Part shown: positions 33,112 to 42,261 of the stretch, one piece after another
How positions within the stretch are numbered: position 1 is the stretch's first letter
Layout: the number at the start of each line of letters is the position of its first letter
Assembly: GCF_934746965.1 (NCBI RefSeq)
Contig: NZ_CAKVFS010000006.1
Coordinates: forward strand, 62,001 to 126,000
Length of the DNA stretch: 64,000 nt
Reading direction: 5' to 3'
Source: an uncultured Methanobrevibacter sp.
GTDB lineage: Archaea; Methanobacteriota; Methanobacteria; Methanobacteriales; Methanobacteriaceae
The notes under the pieces: generated by a model
Database searches by the model: none
Seen by the model: only the letters and a program-made list of their open reading frames with translations
What the model was told of the DNA's origin: nothing
Program-made: the position numbers and the translations under genes

Positions 33112-34371
33112 TTAATCTATGGTTATTATTTTTAAATTATTAGGTTTTTTAACTATGTTCATAGATTTGAATGCTACTAATCTTTTTATTCCTTTTAATG
33201 AAGCAACATCTACAAGTCTTTGACTTATAACTCCATCAAAAATAACAGTATCTGCACTGTTTTCTATATTTTTAATTTCTTCATAGATATTTTCAACTTC
33301 TACTTCTTGGGTCATGTTTAAAGCTTCATCTAATATAGCTCCACACCCACTACCTTCAAATTCTTTTAACATATCTTTCATTAATTTAGTTTCATCATCT
33401 TCAATAGGAATCTCTTCAATCATATCTGTTTCTTGTTTGGTTTTATTTTCAAATTGTTGGTGTTTTGTAGTTGTATGTTTGTTGTGTTTGTTACTATGTT
33501 TTTTATGATTTGATTTGCTATTGGATTCATTTAATATGTTGTTGGTAGCTAAGAACTGTGCTGTAGGAACTTTATCTCTTAGTGCAATTAATACTTCGTC
33601 TTTTTCAAGATCTTCAACTTCTTTACCTTTTGGAGCGCGTGTAATATAATCAACATCTCCTATTTGCAATAGTTCTTTTAAGATAAGTTCTCCACCACGA
33701 TCACCATCTACAAATGCAGTTGTGGTTCTTTTTTTACTTAAATCACCTATTGATTGTGGAACACTTACTCCTTCAACTGCTACTGTATTTTTAATTCCAT
33801 ATTTAAGTAAATTTAAAACATCACTACGGCCTTCTACAACTATAATTGCATCTGAAGTGTGTATACTTGGACCTGCAGGTAATTTATCGTCTCCATATTC
33901 TGAAATTTCATGGATACGCATTGCTTCTCTTACTTCTTCAATCATTCTTGTACTAGCTGGACTAGCACTTTCAATCATGTTTTTGTAAATTTCTTTTGCA
34001 CGATTTACAACTTGTTCTCTTTTTACTGCTCTAACATCTTCAACTTTTATTGTGTGAATTTCTGCTTCACAAGGTCCTACACGATTGATTGTTTCAAGTG
34101 ATGCTGCTAGGATAGCTGTTTCAACTCTATCTAAACTGGATGGAATTACAATTTCTCCTTTTGCTCTTCCACTGTTGGAATGTATGGTTACTTGGATTCT
34201 ACCAATTCTTCCAGTTCTTTGAAGTTCTCTTAAATCTAAATCATTACTTAATAATCCTTCTGTTTGTCCAAATACTGCACCGACAACATCTGGTTTTTCT
34301 ACAATTCCATTTGCATTAATTTGTGCGTGAATTAAGTATTTTGTTGTAGTTAATTCTTCTCCTTTTCCCAT
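33112..34371 (-). CDS. dnaG: DnaG-type primase/exosome-associated protein
   Basis: 419 aa archaeal DnaG. The N-terminal region includes GAVFGQTEGLLSNDLDLRELQ and GRIGRIQV. The TOPRIM domain is IIVVEGRSDVLNLLKYGIK (about residues 176-194) with the Asp pair in TAFVDGDRGGELILKEL. A low-complexity His/Lys/Asn linker (about residues 288-325) precedes the C-terminal domain. In archaea DnaG is an RNA-exosome component and can prime DNA synthesis. ATG 34371 follows AAAAGGAGGC. Xer starts 12 bp downstream, so the two may share a transcript. Confidence 0.94.
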   Translation of the reverse strand: MGKGEELTTTKYLIHAQINANGIVEKPDVVGAVFGQTEGLLSNDLDLRELQRTGRIGRIQVTIHSNSGRAKGEIVIPSSLDRVETAILAASLETINRVGPCEAEIHTIKVEDVRAVKREQVVNRAKEIYKNMIESASPASTRMIEEVREAMRIHEISEYGDDKLPAGPSIHTSDAIIVVEGRSDVLNLLKYGIKNTVAVEGVSVPQSIGDLSKKRTTTAFVDGDRGGELILKELLQIGDVDYITRAPKGKEVEDLEKDEVLIALRDKVPTAQFLATNNILNESNSKSNHKKHSNKHNKHTTTKHQQFENKTKQETDMIEEIPIEDDETKLMKDMLKEFEGSGCGAILDEALNMTQEVEVENIYEEIKNIENSADTVIFDGVISQRLVDVASLKGIKRLVAFKSMNIVKKPNNLKIITID

Positions 34372-34801
34372 TGTTAAGCCTCCTTTTATTTTATTGGCTT
34401 ATTTTTCTCATCTTTTTTAAAAATTGGGTATTTTAAGAAAATAATCAATTGATAAACATATTTTATATCTTTAATTAAGATATCTTATATACACTAAAAA
34501 GAGTTAGAATCTACTGAGCATATTACTAATTTTTCCATAGTTTGTTTTGAATTTTAAAATTATATTTTAGTTAGTAATTTTAACTGCTCCTTTTTGTTTT
34601 TAAAATTGAATAATAAATAAATTGTAATAATAAATGTAAATAAACTCTTTATAAGTATAATATTGAGTATTTTTTAATACTTCATTAACTAATTTTGAAA
34701 ATACTAATATATATAATTATTAGTCATATCAAAAATTTTGAAAAATCTTTTTAGATAGTGTTTACATATATAAATAATATTTAATTAAGAGAAGTGATTC
34801 A
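34372..34801. promoter_or_regulatory. 430-bp divergent intergenic region, dnaG / RraA-like
   Basis: Very AT-rich with no credible ORF. A clear TATA element (TACATATATAAATA, about 34763-34776) sits 26 bp before ATG 34802, with GAAGTGATT as ribosome site. An imperfect inverted repeat (ACTAAT at 34703 and ATTAGT near 34719) lies upstream of it. I see nothing else supportable. Confidence 0.45.
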
Positions 34802-35539
34802 ATGTCAATAACCCCTAAAGATTTATTACATAATAAAAAAGATTTAAATAAAAATATTGCTGTAGAAAATATAGATTTAAGTGAAGTATCTATTGATGAT
34901 TTGGTGTATAATAAGAAAAATTATGAAAATTATATTAACTTGAAATCTTTACTTGACTGTGTTTCTACTTGTCAAATTTCTGATGCGTATAATGGAATTT
35001 CAAGAAGATCTGGTGTTATTAAGGAATTAAAACCTATTAATAAATTAAGAGTTTGGGGTAGAATTACTACTTGTGTAACAAATTCTGATGATTGGGGAAC
35101 CTCTGCATTAGCTATTGATGAATCTAATTATGGTGATGTATTATTTATTAAAACTAATAATTCAGACATGTCTGTGTGGGGAGAATTAGCATCAACTTGT
35201 GCTAAAAAGAATGGAATTAAATCTACTGTGATTTATGGTTCTGTTAGAGATTTAGATGCTCTTTATTATATGGATTATCCTATTTTTGCATGTGATTATG
35301 CTCCGAATGCAGGTTCTGCATTGGGTTTGGGTGAAATCAATGTTGATGTTGATATAAATGGCATGACTGTTTGTCCGGGAGATTTTTTTTATGGGGATGA
35401 AACTGGTGTTGTTGTTATTCCTCAAAAATTATTTAAAAAAGTCATGATACAAACATTAGCTGTTAAATTGAAGGAGTCTAATATTATTGAAGATATAAAT
35501 CAGGGAAAAACATTATCTCAGGTAGTTGGGTTAAAATAG
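34802..35539 (+). CDS. RraA-like family protein
   Basis: 245 aa. After a ~50-residue N-terminal extension, the RraA/HMG-aldolase fold is visible: STCQISDAYNGISRRSGVI, then WGELASTCAKKNGIKSTVIYGSVRDLDAL (Arg and Asp that in aldolases bind pyruvate and the metal), and CPGDFFYGDETGVVVIP. Family members are either RNase E inhibitors or class II 4-hydroxy-4-methyl-2-oxoglutarate aldolases. In some archaea the domain is fused to hexulose-6-phosphate synthase. The exact role is unknown. It is the first gene of a plus-strand block with gar1 and tfb but has its own promoter. Confidence 0.75.
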   Translation: MSITPKDLLHNKKDLNKNIAVENIDLSEVSIDDLVYNKKNYENYINLKSLLDCVSTCQISDAYNGISRRSGVIKELKPINKLRVWGRITTCVTNSDDWGTSALAIDESNYGDVLFIKTNNSDMSVWGELASTCAKKNGIKSTVIYGSVRDLDALYYMDYPIFACDYAPNAGSALGLGEINVDVDINGMTVCPGDFFYGDETGVVVIPQKLFKKVMIQTLAVKLKESNIIEDINQGKTLSQVVGLK

Positions 35540-35669
35540 TGTTTAAGACAATCAAATAGTAAAACATTTAAATAGCAAATTTTATTGATATATAAATATA
35601 TCTATACATTTATATATTAGTTTATGCATATCTATTAAGTGATACAGATTATTTTATGATTGATTTTTT

Positions 35670-35957
35670 ATGAAAGTTTTAGGAAATAGTTTGCACATTG
35701 CAAATTCTGGAAAATTAATAGCTAGATCATCTAAAACACCTAGTCCTGGTGGTATTGTTTTTAATAGCGATAAAACTAAAATAGGTAAGGTTAGCTATGT
35801 TTTTGGACCTACTAAGAATCCATATGTTTCAATTAAGTTATTTAGATCTGCTAATTTAAATAAAATTAAGAAAAACTATGGTGAAAAACTGTTTGTATCA
35901 AGACCAAAATCTAAAAAACCTAGGAAGAGGAAGGTGAAAACACGAAACAAAAAGTAA
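35670..35957 (+). CDS. gar1: H/ACA RNA-protein component Gar1
   Basis: 95 aa. The reduced six-stranded barrel core (LGNSLHIANSGKLIARS, then GIVFNSDKTKIGKVSYVFGPTKNPYVSIK) is typical of archaeal Gar1, followed by a Lys/Arg tail. It is part of the box H/ACA pseudouridylation RNP with Cbf5, Nop10 and L7Ae. TATA-like runs (35587-35600) lie upstream. It ends inside the leader of tfb, and pairing of gar1 with tfb is common in Euryarchaeota. Confidence 0.88.
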   Translation: MKVLGNSLHIANSGKLIARSSKTPSPGGIVFNSDKTKIGKVSYVFGPTKNPYVSIKLFRSANLNKIKKNYGEKLFVSRPKSKKPRKRKVKTRNKK

Positions 35958-36004
35958 ATGAAATCCCTAGAGAAGTTGGACATAAAAGAACTGAAAAAGA
36001 AATC

Positions 36005-36937
36005 ATGCAAGGGGATGTTTATGATAAAGATAAACAAACCGTATGTCCAGAATGTGGATCCACAGAATTAATTGGTGATTATGAAAGGGCTGAAGTTGTT
36101 TGTGCTCACTGTGGATTAGTTATTGATGAAAATTTAGTGGACATGGGTCCTGAATGGAGGGCATTTGACCACGAACAAAGAGATAAACGTACTAGAGTTG
36201 GGGCTCCAATTACTTACACCATTCACGATAAAGGTTTAAGTACTATGATTGATTGGAGGAATAAAGATATTTATGGTCGTGATATTCCTGCAAGAAACAG
36301 AGCACAATGGTATAGATTAAGGAAATGGCAAAGAAAAATTAGGATTTCTGGTGCTACTGAACGTAATTTAGCATTTGCATTAAGTGAATTAGACAGAGAT
36401 TCTTCAAGATTAGGTCTTCCAAGAAGTGTGAGGGAAGCTGCATCTGTAGTATATAGAAGTGCAGTAGATAATAAACTTATTCGTGGAAGGAGTATTGAAG
36501 GAGTAGTTGCTGCTTCTTTATATGCTGCTTGTAGACGTTGTAATGTTCCCCGTACTTTAGATGAAATAGCTGAAGTATCAAGAGTTACTAAAAAAGAAGT
36601 AGGTAGAACTTACAGGTTCCTTACACGGGAATTAAATATTAAATTACCACCAACTTCTCCAGTAGATTATGTGCCAAGATTCGCTAGTGAATTAGGATTA
36701 TCTGGTGAAGCACAATCCAGAGCTATTGAAATTATTGAAAAAGCTATGGAAAAAGGTTTAACTTCTGGAAGAGGTCCAACTGGTGTGGCTGCTGCTGCTT
36801 TGTATATTGCATCTGTTTTATTAGGTGAAAGAAAAACTCAAAGAGATGTAGCAGATATTGCTGGAGTTACTGAAGTAACTATAAGAAATAGGTACAAAGA
36901 ATTAACTGAACAACTTGAAATGGGTGTAACATTATAA
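36005..36937 (+). CDS. tfb: Transcription initiation factor IIB (TFB)
   Basis: 310 aa. The N-terminal zinc ribbon CPECGSTEL...CAHCGLV is followed by the B-reader/linker (GPEWRAFDHEQRDKRTRVG), then two cyclin folds (residues ~110-205 and ~210-305) that bind TBP-DNA. It recruits RNA polymerase to all promoters. The ATG at 36005 matches the usual archaeal start relative to the zinc ribbon, but no ribosome site precedes it. The frame stays open upstream to 35924, with a strong AGGAAGGTGA at 35929-35937 (see findings). Confidence 0.95.
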   Translation: MQGDVYDKDKQTVCPECGSTELIGDYERAEVVCAHCGLVIDENLVDMGPEWRAFDHEQRDKRTRVGAPITYTIHDKGLSTMIDWRNKDIYGRDIPARNRAQWYRLRKWQRKIRISGATERNLAFALSELDRDSSRLGLPRSVREAASVVYRSAVDNKLIRGRSIEGVVAASLYAACRRCNVPRTLDEIAEVSRVTKKEVGRTYRFLTRELNIKLPPTSPVDYVPRFASELGLSGEAQSRAIEIIEKAMEKGLTSGRGPTGVAAAALYIASVLLGERKTQRDVADIAGVTEVTIRNRYKELTEQLEMGVTL

Positions 36938-36949
36938 ACACCATTTCAT

Positions 36950-38854
36950 TTAACTTTTTTTACTATATTTTTCTATACGGTATATTAACTCATTAATGAT
37001 ACCATCATTATTTGTTTTTTTAACTTTAGATAAGTTACTTTGATATTTTGGAAGTCTTTTTAAGAATTTTTCTACTTTTTGAGGATTCATTTGCTCGTGA
37101 TATTCTCCGTAGCCTAATTTTTCAACATAAAATCCATTTAATGTTTGTTCAAAGTTTCCAATAGCTGGAACACTATATATAGGTTTTTTAAGACAGATTG
37201 CTTCGGATATAAATGTAAATCCTCCATTACATATAACTGCTTTTGCACTAGCTAAATCATTATAAAATTCATCTTCATTAAATAATTTATATCTTAAATT
37301 TTCATCTATTTTATCCTTATTGAACCCATAGACAATGAACTGTTCATTAAGAGATTTTAATTGTTCAACTAGTTTTCCACTTTCTTTACTTGTTTGATAA
37401 ACAACAATATGGTCTTCAGTGGTAGGTTTTAATTTTAAAATATCCTCACGAATTACTGGAGGATAAAGTACTGCTCTTTTTTTAGGTCTAATTTTAGGAT
37501 AAAAAAAACTAGTTAAAATATGTATTTTAGGTTTTATTACATATGATTTAATAACTCCTTTTGCTTTTAGCATTTCGCCTTGATGTTTTGGAGGATAGTC
37601 TATTGCAGTTTGTGTAATCATATGGATATTATCTAAGCTAATTAAAGGTATGTTAAGAAGTTTAGAAACTATTGTTGCATAAATTTCAAAATCAGTAACA
37701 ATAATATCTGGAGATAGTTTTCTTGCTTTTTTATATAATTCTTCATATCCTTCTTTAATATTAAGTGGGTTACGTTTAATTGCATTAATTAGTGTTTTTA
37801 TGTTGCTAACTTTGTTATTTATATAAACAGTATTAAATCCACCTATTTTGTAAACATTATCAAATTTTTTATTTAAGTAATTGTATGCTCTGTCACTACT
37901 GAATATGTATATATCATATTTTTCTTTTATCCTATCAATTATTACACTACTTCTAATAGCATGGCCCATTCCTTCACCACAAATGCAATAGAATATTATT
38001 TTTTTATTTCTATTGTCTGATTTGTTGGAATTCTTAAAATAGGTTTTTGCAGAGTTTAATTTTTGCATAGATTCATCATAATTATTTTTTAATTGAGTTA
38101 ATTTTTCAGATTCTATGGCAATTTTATCAAGTTTATGTTTGCTTATATGTTCTTTTTCATGATTAAAACCATAATTTAAATCTGATGCATCTGTTCGGAT
38201 ACCTAAAAAGTCATTTACAGTACTTTTACCATACTGTTTAGCTAGTGTTGTTAAACCTTCTTCTTCAAGACGTCTTGTAGAAACTCCAATTTTAGCATTT
38301 CTTAAAACTTTAAATTTTTCTTTTTTAGCTAATCTTTCAATATATTCAGTGTCTTCACCAAATGTTAATTCTTCATTAAATCCATTGCAACGCTCATGTA
38401 ACTTTCGTTTAGTTATTATCCCATAACAACCTGCACCATGGGGTTTAATTTTTTCAACACTAATCATGAATAAATTAGCTAAATCATGTAATATTTTATC
38501 TTCTGTTTTTTTAGAAAGAGGTTTCATTTGTGTAATTGCTATTCCTAATCTTTCCATTTTAAATTCATAAATAACTTTTGCAAGATAATCTTCAGTAAGT
38601 TTTAAATCAGAATCTAAAAATAATAAATATTCTCCTTTAGCTACTTTAGCACCATTATTTCTACCTACAGCAGGCATACCTCCTTCAACTACAACACACC
38701 CATATTCTTCAGCTATTTTAACAGTATTATCTTTAGAATTTGCATCAGCAACAATTATTTCATAATCATTAAAATCTTGCTGTTTAATACTTTCTAAAAG
38801 TATTGGAAGATATTCTTCTTCATTATATGTAGGTATAATAATGCTTAAAATCAT
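36950..38854 (-). CDS. Two-domain glycosyltransferase (GT2 fused to a MurG/GT28-like domain)
   Basis: 634 aa. The N-terminal GT-A domain (residues ~1-215) shows IIPTYNEEEYLPILLESIKQ, VGRNNGAKVAKGEYLLFLDSD (metal-binding DSD) and FGEDTEYIERLAKK. A charged linker (~215-285) leads to a GT-B domain whose start FYCICGEGMGHAIRSS and later ICNGGFTFISEAICLKKPI are typical of MurG/GT28 enzymes. It may make a disaccharide or lipid-linked glycan by two sequential transfers, perhaps for cell wall, glycolipid or S-layer sugar. The next gene on the strand is a polytopic membrane protein 40 bp upstream. Confidence 0.82.
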   Translation of the reverse strand: MILSIIIPTYNEEEYLPILLESIKQQDFNDYEIIVADANSKDNTVKIAEEYGCVVVEGGMPAVGRNNGAKVAKGEYLLFLDSDLKLTEDYLAKVIYEFKMERLGIAITQMKPLSKKTEDKILHDLANLFMISVEKIKPHGAGCYGIITKRKLHERCNGFNEELTFGEDTEYIERLAKKEKFKVLRNAKIGVSTRRLEEEGLTTLAKQYGKSTVNDFLGIRTDASDLNYGFNHEKEHISKHKLDKIAIESEKLTQLKNNYDESMQKLNSAKTYFKNSNKSDNRNKKIIFYCICGEGMGHAIRSSVIIDRIKEKYDIYIFSSDRAYNYLNKKFDNVYKIGGFNTVYINNKVSNIKTLINAIKRNPLNIKEGYEELYKKARKLSPDIIVTDFEIYATIVSKLLNIPLISLDNIHMITQTAIDYPPKHQGEMLKAKGVIKSYVIKPKIHILTSFFYPKIRPKKRAVLYPPVIREDILKLKPTTEDHIVVYQTSKESGKLVEQLKSLNEQFIVYGFNKDKIDENLRYKLFNEDEFYNDLASAKAVICNGGFTFISEAICLKKPIYSVPAIGNFEQTLNGFYVEKLGYGEYHEQMNPQKVEKFLKRLPKYQSNLSKVKKTNNDGIINELIYRIEKYSKKS

Positions 38855-38894
38855 ATATTAATATTACATTTTTGAACTTATAAATTTTTATTAA

Positions 38895-39974
38895 TTAAAT
38901 ATATGAATAAATATTCCATGAAATAGTATAATAATCACATTTATTGTTTAAAGGAATTTTTAAGTCTTTTATTAATTCCATTTCATTATAATTGTGGTTA
39001 ATAGTGTAAACAAGTTTATTTCCTTCATGCTGAACACTTTCTACTGGAAAATCATTTAATTCAATATTGTCTGTAGGATTTACAACTTCCAAAGTATAAT
39101 ATTCACTATTTGCTCCAAAAATAGCTATTGAAAGCCTTAAACTTATAAAAAGTATGGCTATTATGTATGGCAATAATCTATTTAAATAAAATTTTAATTC
39201 ACTTAGTCCTACATCTTTGTAGGATGGTTTTTCATTTTTGACTTGCTTTAATATGTTTTTATTTTTTAAAATAACTCCACAAATGTAATCAAAGTAATAA
39301 TGATTTCTGTATATTAAATAAAGTCCACAAATACCTAACATTGAAGGTGTAGAAAACATACCTCCATCTAATCCACCTATAAGTAAACATGCTGAAAAAA
39401 AACTTAAGAGTATAGTTGTTGGAGCTAATCTTTTTTGATTACCTAATATTTCAAATATAAACAGTATTGGGAATAATATAATTACTATTTTTGCCATATT
39501 CGGAACATAAGTGTATAATCCTACTCCTGTATTGATTTCACTTTCAATAAATGGTCCAATTAGGGAAGTTATAAATTCTCCAAATATGGATTTAAGTAAA
39601 TGGGTGTGTAAAATACTTGTACTGGCTGCTTGAGTATTTTCACTCATAAAAGTAACATTTAATGGAATTCCTAAGTTCTGTCTAAAAATAATTTCAACAA
39701 TAATTCCGGAAATTAATAAGATACTTCCTATGCAAACTGCAATTTTCAAGTATTTGTCAGAATTTATATCTCTGTTTTTTAAGGTAAATATTTGACTTAA
39801 TATTAAAAATACTCCAAACAGTCCAAAAAATAGGATATCTTTTCCTTTAGAAGAACCCATTAAGAATATGCGAGTTATTGGTCTTATTACTGAATTAAAA
39901 ATGTCAGTTACAAAAAGCACTCCTGCAAATAGTATAAATATAATTCCTACCAATATTATATTATTCCTTTTCAT
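38895..39974 (-). CDS. Polytopic membrane protein, 359 aa
   Basis: Unrecognised. About eight or nine hydrophobic spans (e.g. IILVGIIFILFAGVLFVT, YLKIAVCIGSILLISGII) are followed by a soluble C-terminal domain (residues ~295-359, TLEVVNPTDNIELNDF) that would lie outside. Its position 5' of the two-domain glycosyltransferase gene suggests a role in envelope glycan assembly, such as a glycosyltransferase-C-like or polymerase-like enzyme, but no catalytic motif is visible. Confidence 0.55.
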   Translation of the reverse strand: MKRNNIILVGIIFILFAGVLFVTDIFNSVIRPITRIFLMGSSKGKDILFFGLFGVFLILSQIFTLKNRDINSDKYLKIAVCIGSILLISGIIVEIIFRQNLGIPLNVTFMSENTQAASTSILHTHLLKSIFGEFITSLIGPFIESEINTGVGLYTYVPNMAKIVIILFPILFIFEILGNQKRLAPTTILLSFFSACLLIGGLDGGMFSTPSMLGICGLYLIYRNHYYFDYICGVILKNKNILKQVKNEKPSYKDVGLSELKFYLNRLLPYIIAILFISLRLSIAIFGANSEYYTLEVVNPTDNIELNDFPVESVQHEGNKLVYTINHNYNEMELIKDLKIPLNNKCDYYTISWNIYSYI

Positions 39975-40027
39975 TAAGATTAATTTAAGTTTTAATGATT
40001 TAAAAGATTTACTAAAGAGATTTTATA

Positions 40028-40837
40028 ATGTTTACATTAGAATATTTTATTGGTTTAATTTTAATTGGTGTTGTTGCTGGATTTGCATCTGGTCTTTTAG
40101 GTGTGGGTGGTGGATTTTTAATTGTCCCATTTCAGTATTTCTTATTGGAATACTTAGGCCTTAATCCTTCTTTAGCAATGCTCATATCTCTTGGAACTAG
40201 CTTGGCAATTATTATTCCAACGGCATCTAGTGGTGCATATAGACATTTAAAAGTTATGGATGATATTTTAGAACCTGGAATAAAATTAGGATTGTTTGGT
40301 ATTGTTGGAGGGGTTATCGGTGGTTTAATAGCATCAATATTACCTACTCAGATATTAAAAATCATCTTTGGATGTTTATTATTATTTGTAGCTATTCGTA
40401 ATTTGGTATTAGCTAATAAAAAAGATTCAAAAGCCAGAATTCAATTTAATATAATTAATATTGCAGTCATTGGTATCCTAGTTGGAATTTCTTCTGGTCT
40501 TTTAGGAATTGGTGGTGGAATATTTTTAATGGTGCTTTTAACTTCAATATTTGGATTTTCTATGATTAAATCAATTGGAATTTCTTCAATATTTATTAGT
40601 TTAACAGCTATTGGAGGAACAGTATCATATATAATTTCCGGTTGGGGAATTAATCCATTTCCATTTTCTTTAGGATATATAAGTCTAGTTAATTTTATAG
40701 TTATTGCAATGTTTTCAGTACCATTAGCTTATTATGGTGCTAAAATAGCACATAAATTACCTGAAAAAAGATTAAAACAAGTATTTGGTTTAGTTGTGTT
40801 GTATATTTCACTTAAAATGTTAGGAATTTTACCATGA
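40028..40837 (+). CDS. TauE/SafE family (sulfite exporter-like) permease
   Basis: 269 aa with about eight spans in two homologous halves. Each half carries the family's glycine motif: ASGLLGVGGGFLIVPFQ near residue 20 and SSGLLGIGGGIFLMVLL near residue 158. The family moves sulfite, sulfonates or other organic anions; the substrate is unknown. ATG 40028 follows AGAGATT. It is flanked by minus-strand genes on both sides, so it is a single-gene unit. Confidence 0.82.
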   Translation: MFTLEYFIGLILIGVVAGFASGLLGVGGGFLIVPFQYFLLEYLGLNPSLAMLISLGTSLAIIIPTASSGAYRHLKVMDDILEPGIKLGLFGIVGGVIGGLIASILPTQILKIIFGCLLLFVAIRNLVLANKKDSKARIQFNIINIAVIGILVGISSGLLGIGGGIFLMVLLTSIFGFSMIKSIGISSIFISLTAIGGTVSYIISGWGINPFPFSLGYISLVNFIVIAMFSVPLAYYGAKIAHKLPEKRLKQVFGLVVLYISLKMLGILP

Positions 40838-40864
40838 GAGTATGGAGTAAGGATATAACTAAAT

Positions 40865-41719
40865 TTAATCTTTAAATTTTACTCCCATACCCATTGCAGT
40901 AATTTGGAAACTATCTCCACCAATACCAATTAAACTATATTCTATTTTTAAATCTAATATTCCATTTCCTCCATTAGCTTTAATGTCAGTAGCTATTTGG
41001 ATTAGAACATTATCTTTAGCTTTTTTAAGCATTTTCAAAGTATCTTTTTCATTTTTTTCAGGGTCTGTCTGTATTAATCGTTTATCTCTTTCTAAGATAA
41101 CTGTAGCATGGAATTGATCTATAATTTCAATTTTTTTATTGATTGGATGGGAACTTGTTATAAATATAAAATTCAAATCATTGATTTTTTTATTACTTTC
41201 GAGTTCATTCTCAACTATGTTTGTATTTATAGTTCGCACTGGTTTTTCTTTTCCAGTTATTTTGTAATATGAATCATATATTTTGGAATAACAATAATCA
41301 GTAATCTTTTTAAAGAATCCAAAGAAATAAGAAATTATTCCAATAATAACTACTAAAAAGAAGTAATTAATAACTGTTGGAATAGCTGCCTGTAATATTA
41401 CAACTATTGATCCAAGTGTGATTGCATTTACTCCTAATGTAGGATTTGCAATAATAAAACCATAAATTACAGTTACGAGGAATAAAATAAATGCACTTAT
41501 TGCTCCAATATCTTCACCAATAATTTTTTTAGCTAATATTGTTTCAGCATATCCTGCAGCTAATGGTGCAAATACAAGTCCAAAGTTCCATCCATAAATA
41601 TCAATATGGAAATATAAAAAAATATAATAGGTTAAAATACCAATAACTGTTCCAAAAGAAATGCAGATAATTGCTTCTTTTAAATTATCTGTTTTTTCTA
41701 TTATTTCTTTAAAATTCAT
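40865..41719 (-). CDS. Membrane protein with C-terminal YbjQ-like domain
   Basis: 284 aa. The N-terminal ~145 residues hold four to five spans. After a charged linker the C-terminal ~100 residues resemble a YbjQ-like domain (NFIFITSSHPI at the start, DIKANGGNGILDLKIEY, and a closing TAMGMGVKF). It lies 1 bp downstream of the stand-alone YbjQ gene at 41721, strongly suggesting joint function, perhaps a soluble YbjQ ring assembling on a membrane-tethered one. This is an inference. Confidence 0.6.
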   Translation of the reverse strand: MNFKEIIEKTDNLKEAIICISFGTVIGILTYYIFLYFHIDIYGWNFGLVFAPLAAGYAETILAKKIIGEDIGAISAFILFLVTVIYGFIIANPTLGVNAITLGSIVVILQAAIPTVINYFFLVVIIGIISYFFGFFKKITDYCYSKIYDSYYKITGKEKPVRTINTNIVENELESNKKINDLNFIFITSSHPINKKIEIIDQFHATVILERDKRLIQTDPEKNEKDTLKMLKKAKDNVLIQIATDIKANGGNGILDLKIEYSLIGIGGDSFQITAMGMGVKFKD

Positions 41720-41720
41720 G

Positions 41721-42044
41721 TTACTCGTATTTTATAGCAGTACCATAAGCTGTTACAAGTATTGTGTTACCCATGGTACCTCCTAAATTATCATAAGAAA
41801 TTTTAAGCCCGATTATAGCATTAGCATCTAAATATTTAGCTTTTTCTTCCATACTGTTTAGTGCAATGTCACGTGCTTTTTGAATTTCTTCTTCGTATCT
41901 TGATGTTCTTCCACCTACAACATCACGAACACCTGAAAACAAATCTTTATAAATATTAGCTCCAATTAATGATTCTCCAGTTACTAAACCTTTATATTCG
42001 ATAATTTCTTTGTTTTCCAGGGTATTTGCAGATGTTAATATCAT
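41721..42044 (-). CDS. YbjQ/UPF0145 family protein
   Basis: 107 aa. Typical family sequence: NKEIIEYKGLVTGESLIGANIYKDLFSGVRDVVGGRTSRYEEEI, then DANAIIGLKISYD and AYGTAIKYE. The start at ATG 42044 is preferred because GTGAT (42049-42053) is then its ribosome site; longer starts would consume that site. It sits between the Zn-ribbon gene and the YbjQ-tailed membrane protein, all on the minus strand. Confidence 0.82.
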   Translation of the reverse strand: MILTSANTLENKEIIEYKGLVTGESLIGANIYKDLFSGVRDVVGGRTSRYEEEIQKARDIALNSMEEKAKYLDANAIIGLKISYDNLGGTMGNTILVTAYGTAIKYE

Positions 42045-42053
42045 GTTCATCAC

Positions 42054-42245
42054 TTATTTCATAAATGTCATTACTGCCCAAACAGCTAAGAAAATTATAA
42101 TAACTCCAGTTAATGCATATCTACTTTTCTTTTGTTGATTAATTCTTTGATCCCAAACTTTTTGACAGTCTGGAGAGCATACAAGTTCATTTAAAGGTAT
42201 TGGGGTTCCACAAATTGGGCAATGTTTATGAGGTTCTACAGCCAT
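42054..42245 (-). CDS. DUF2116-type zinc-ribbon membrane protein
   Basis: 63 aa. The N-terminal zinc ribbon (CPICGTPIPLNELVCSPDC) is followed by a short basic linker and one C-terminal membrane span (YALTGVIIIFLAVWAVMTF). ATG 42245 is chosen as GGTGAT lies 8 nt upstream; the frame extends further up (to 42308) but into the tatD gene. Its role is unknown, and such proteins are common in methanogens. Confidence 0.75.
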   Translation of the reverse strand: MAVEPHKHCPICGTPIPLNELVCSPDCQKVWDQRINQQKKSRYALTGVIIIFLAVWAVMTFMK

Positions 42246-42261
42246 ATTATCACCATATTTT

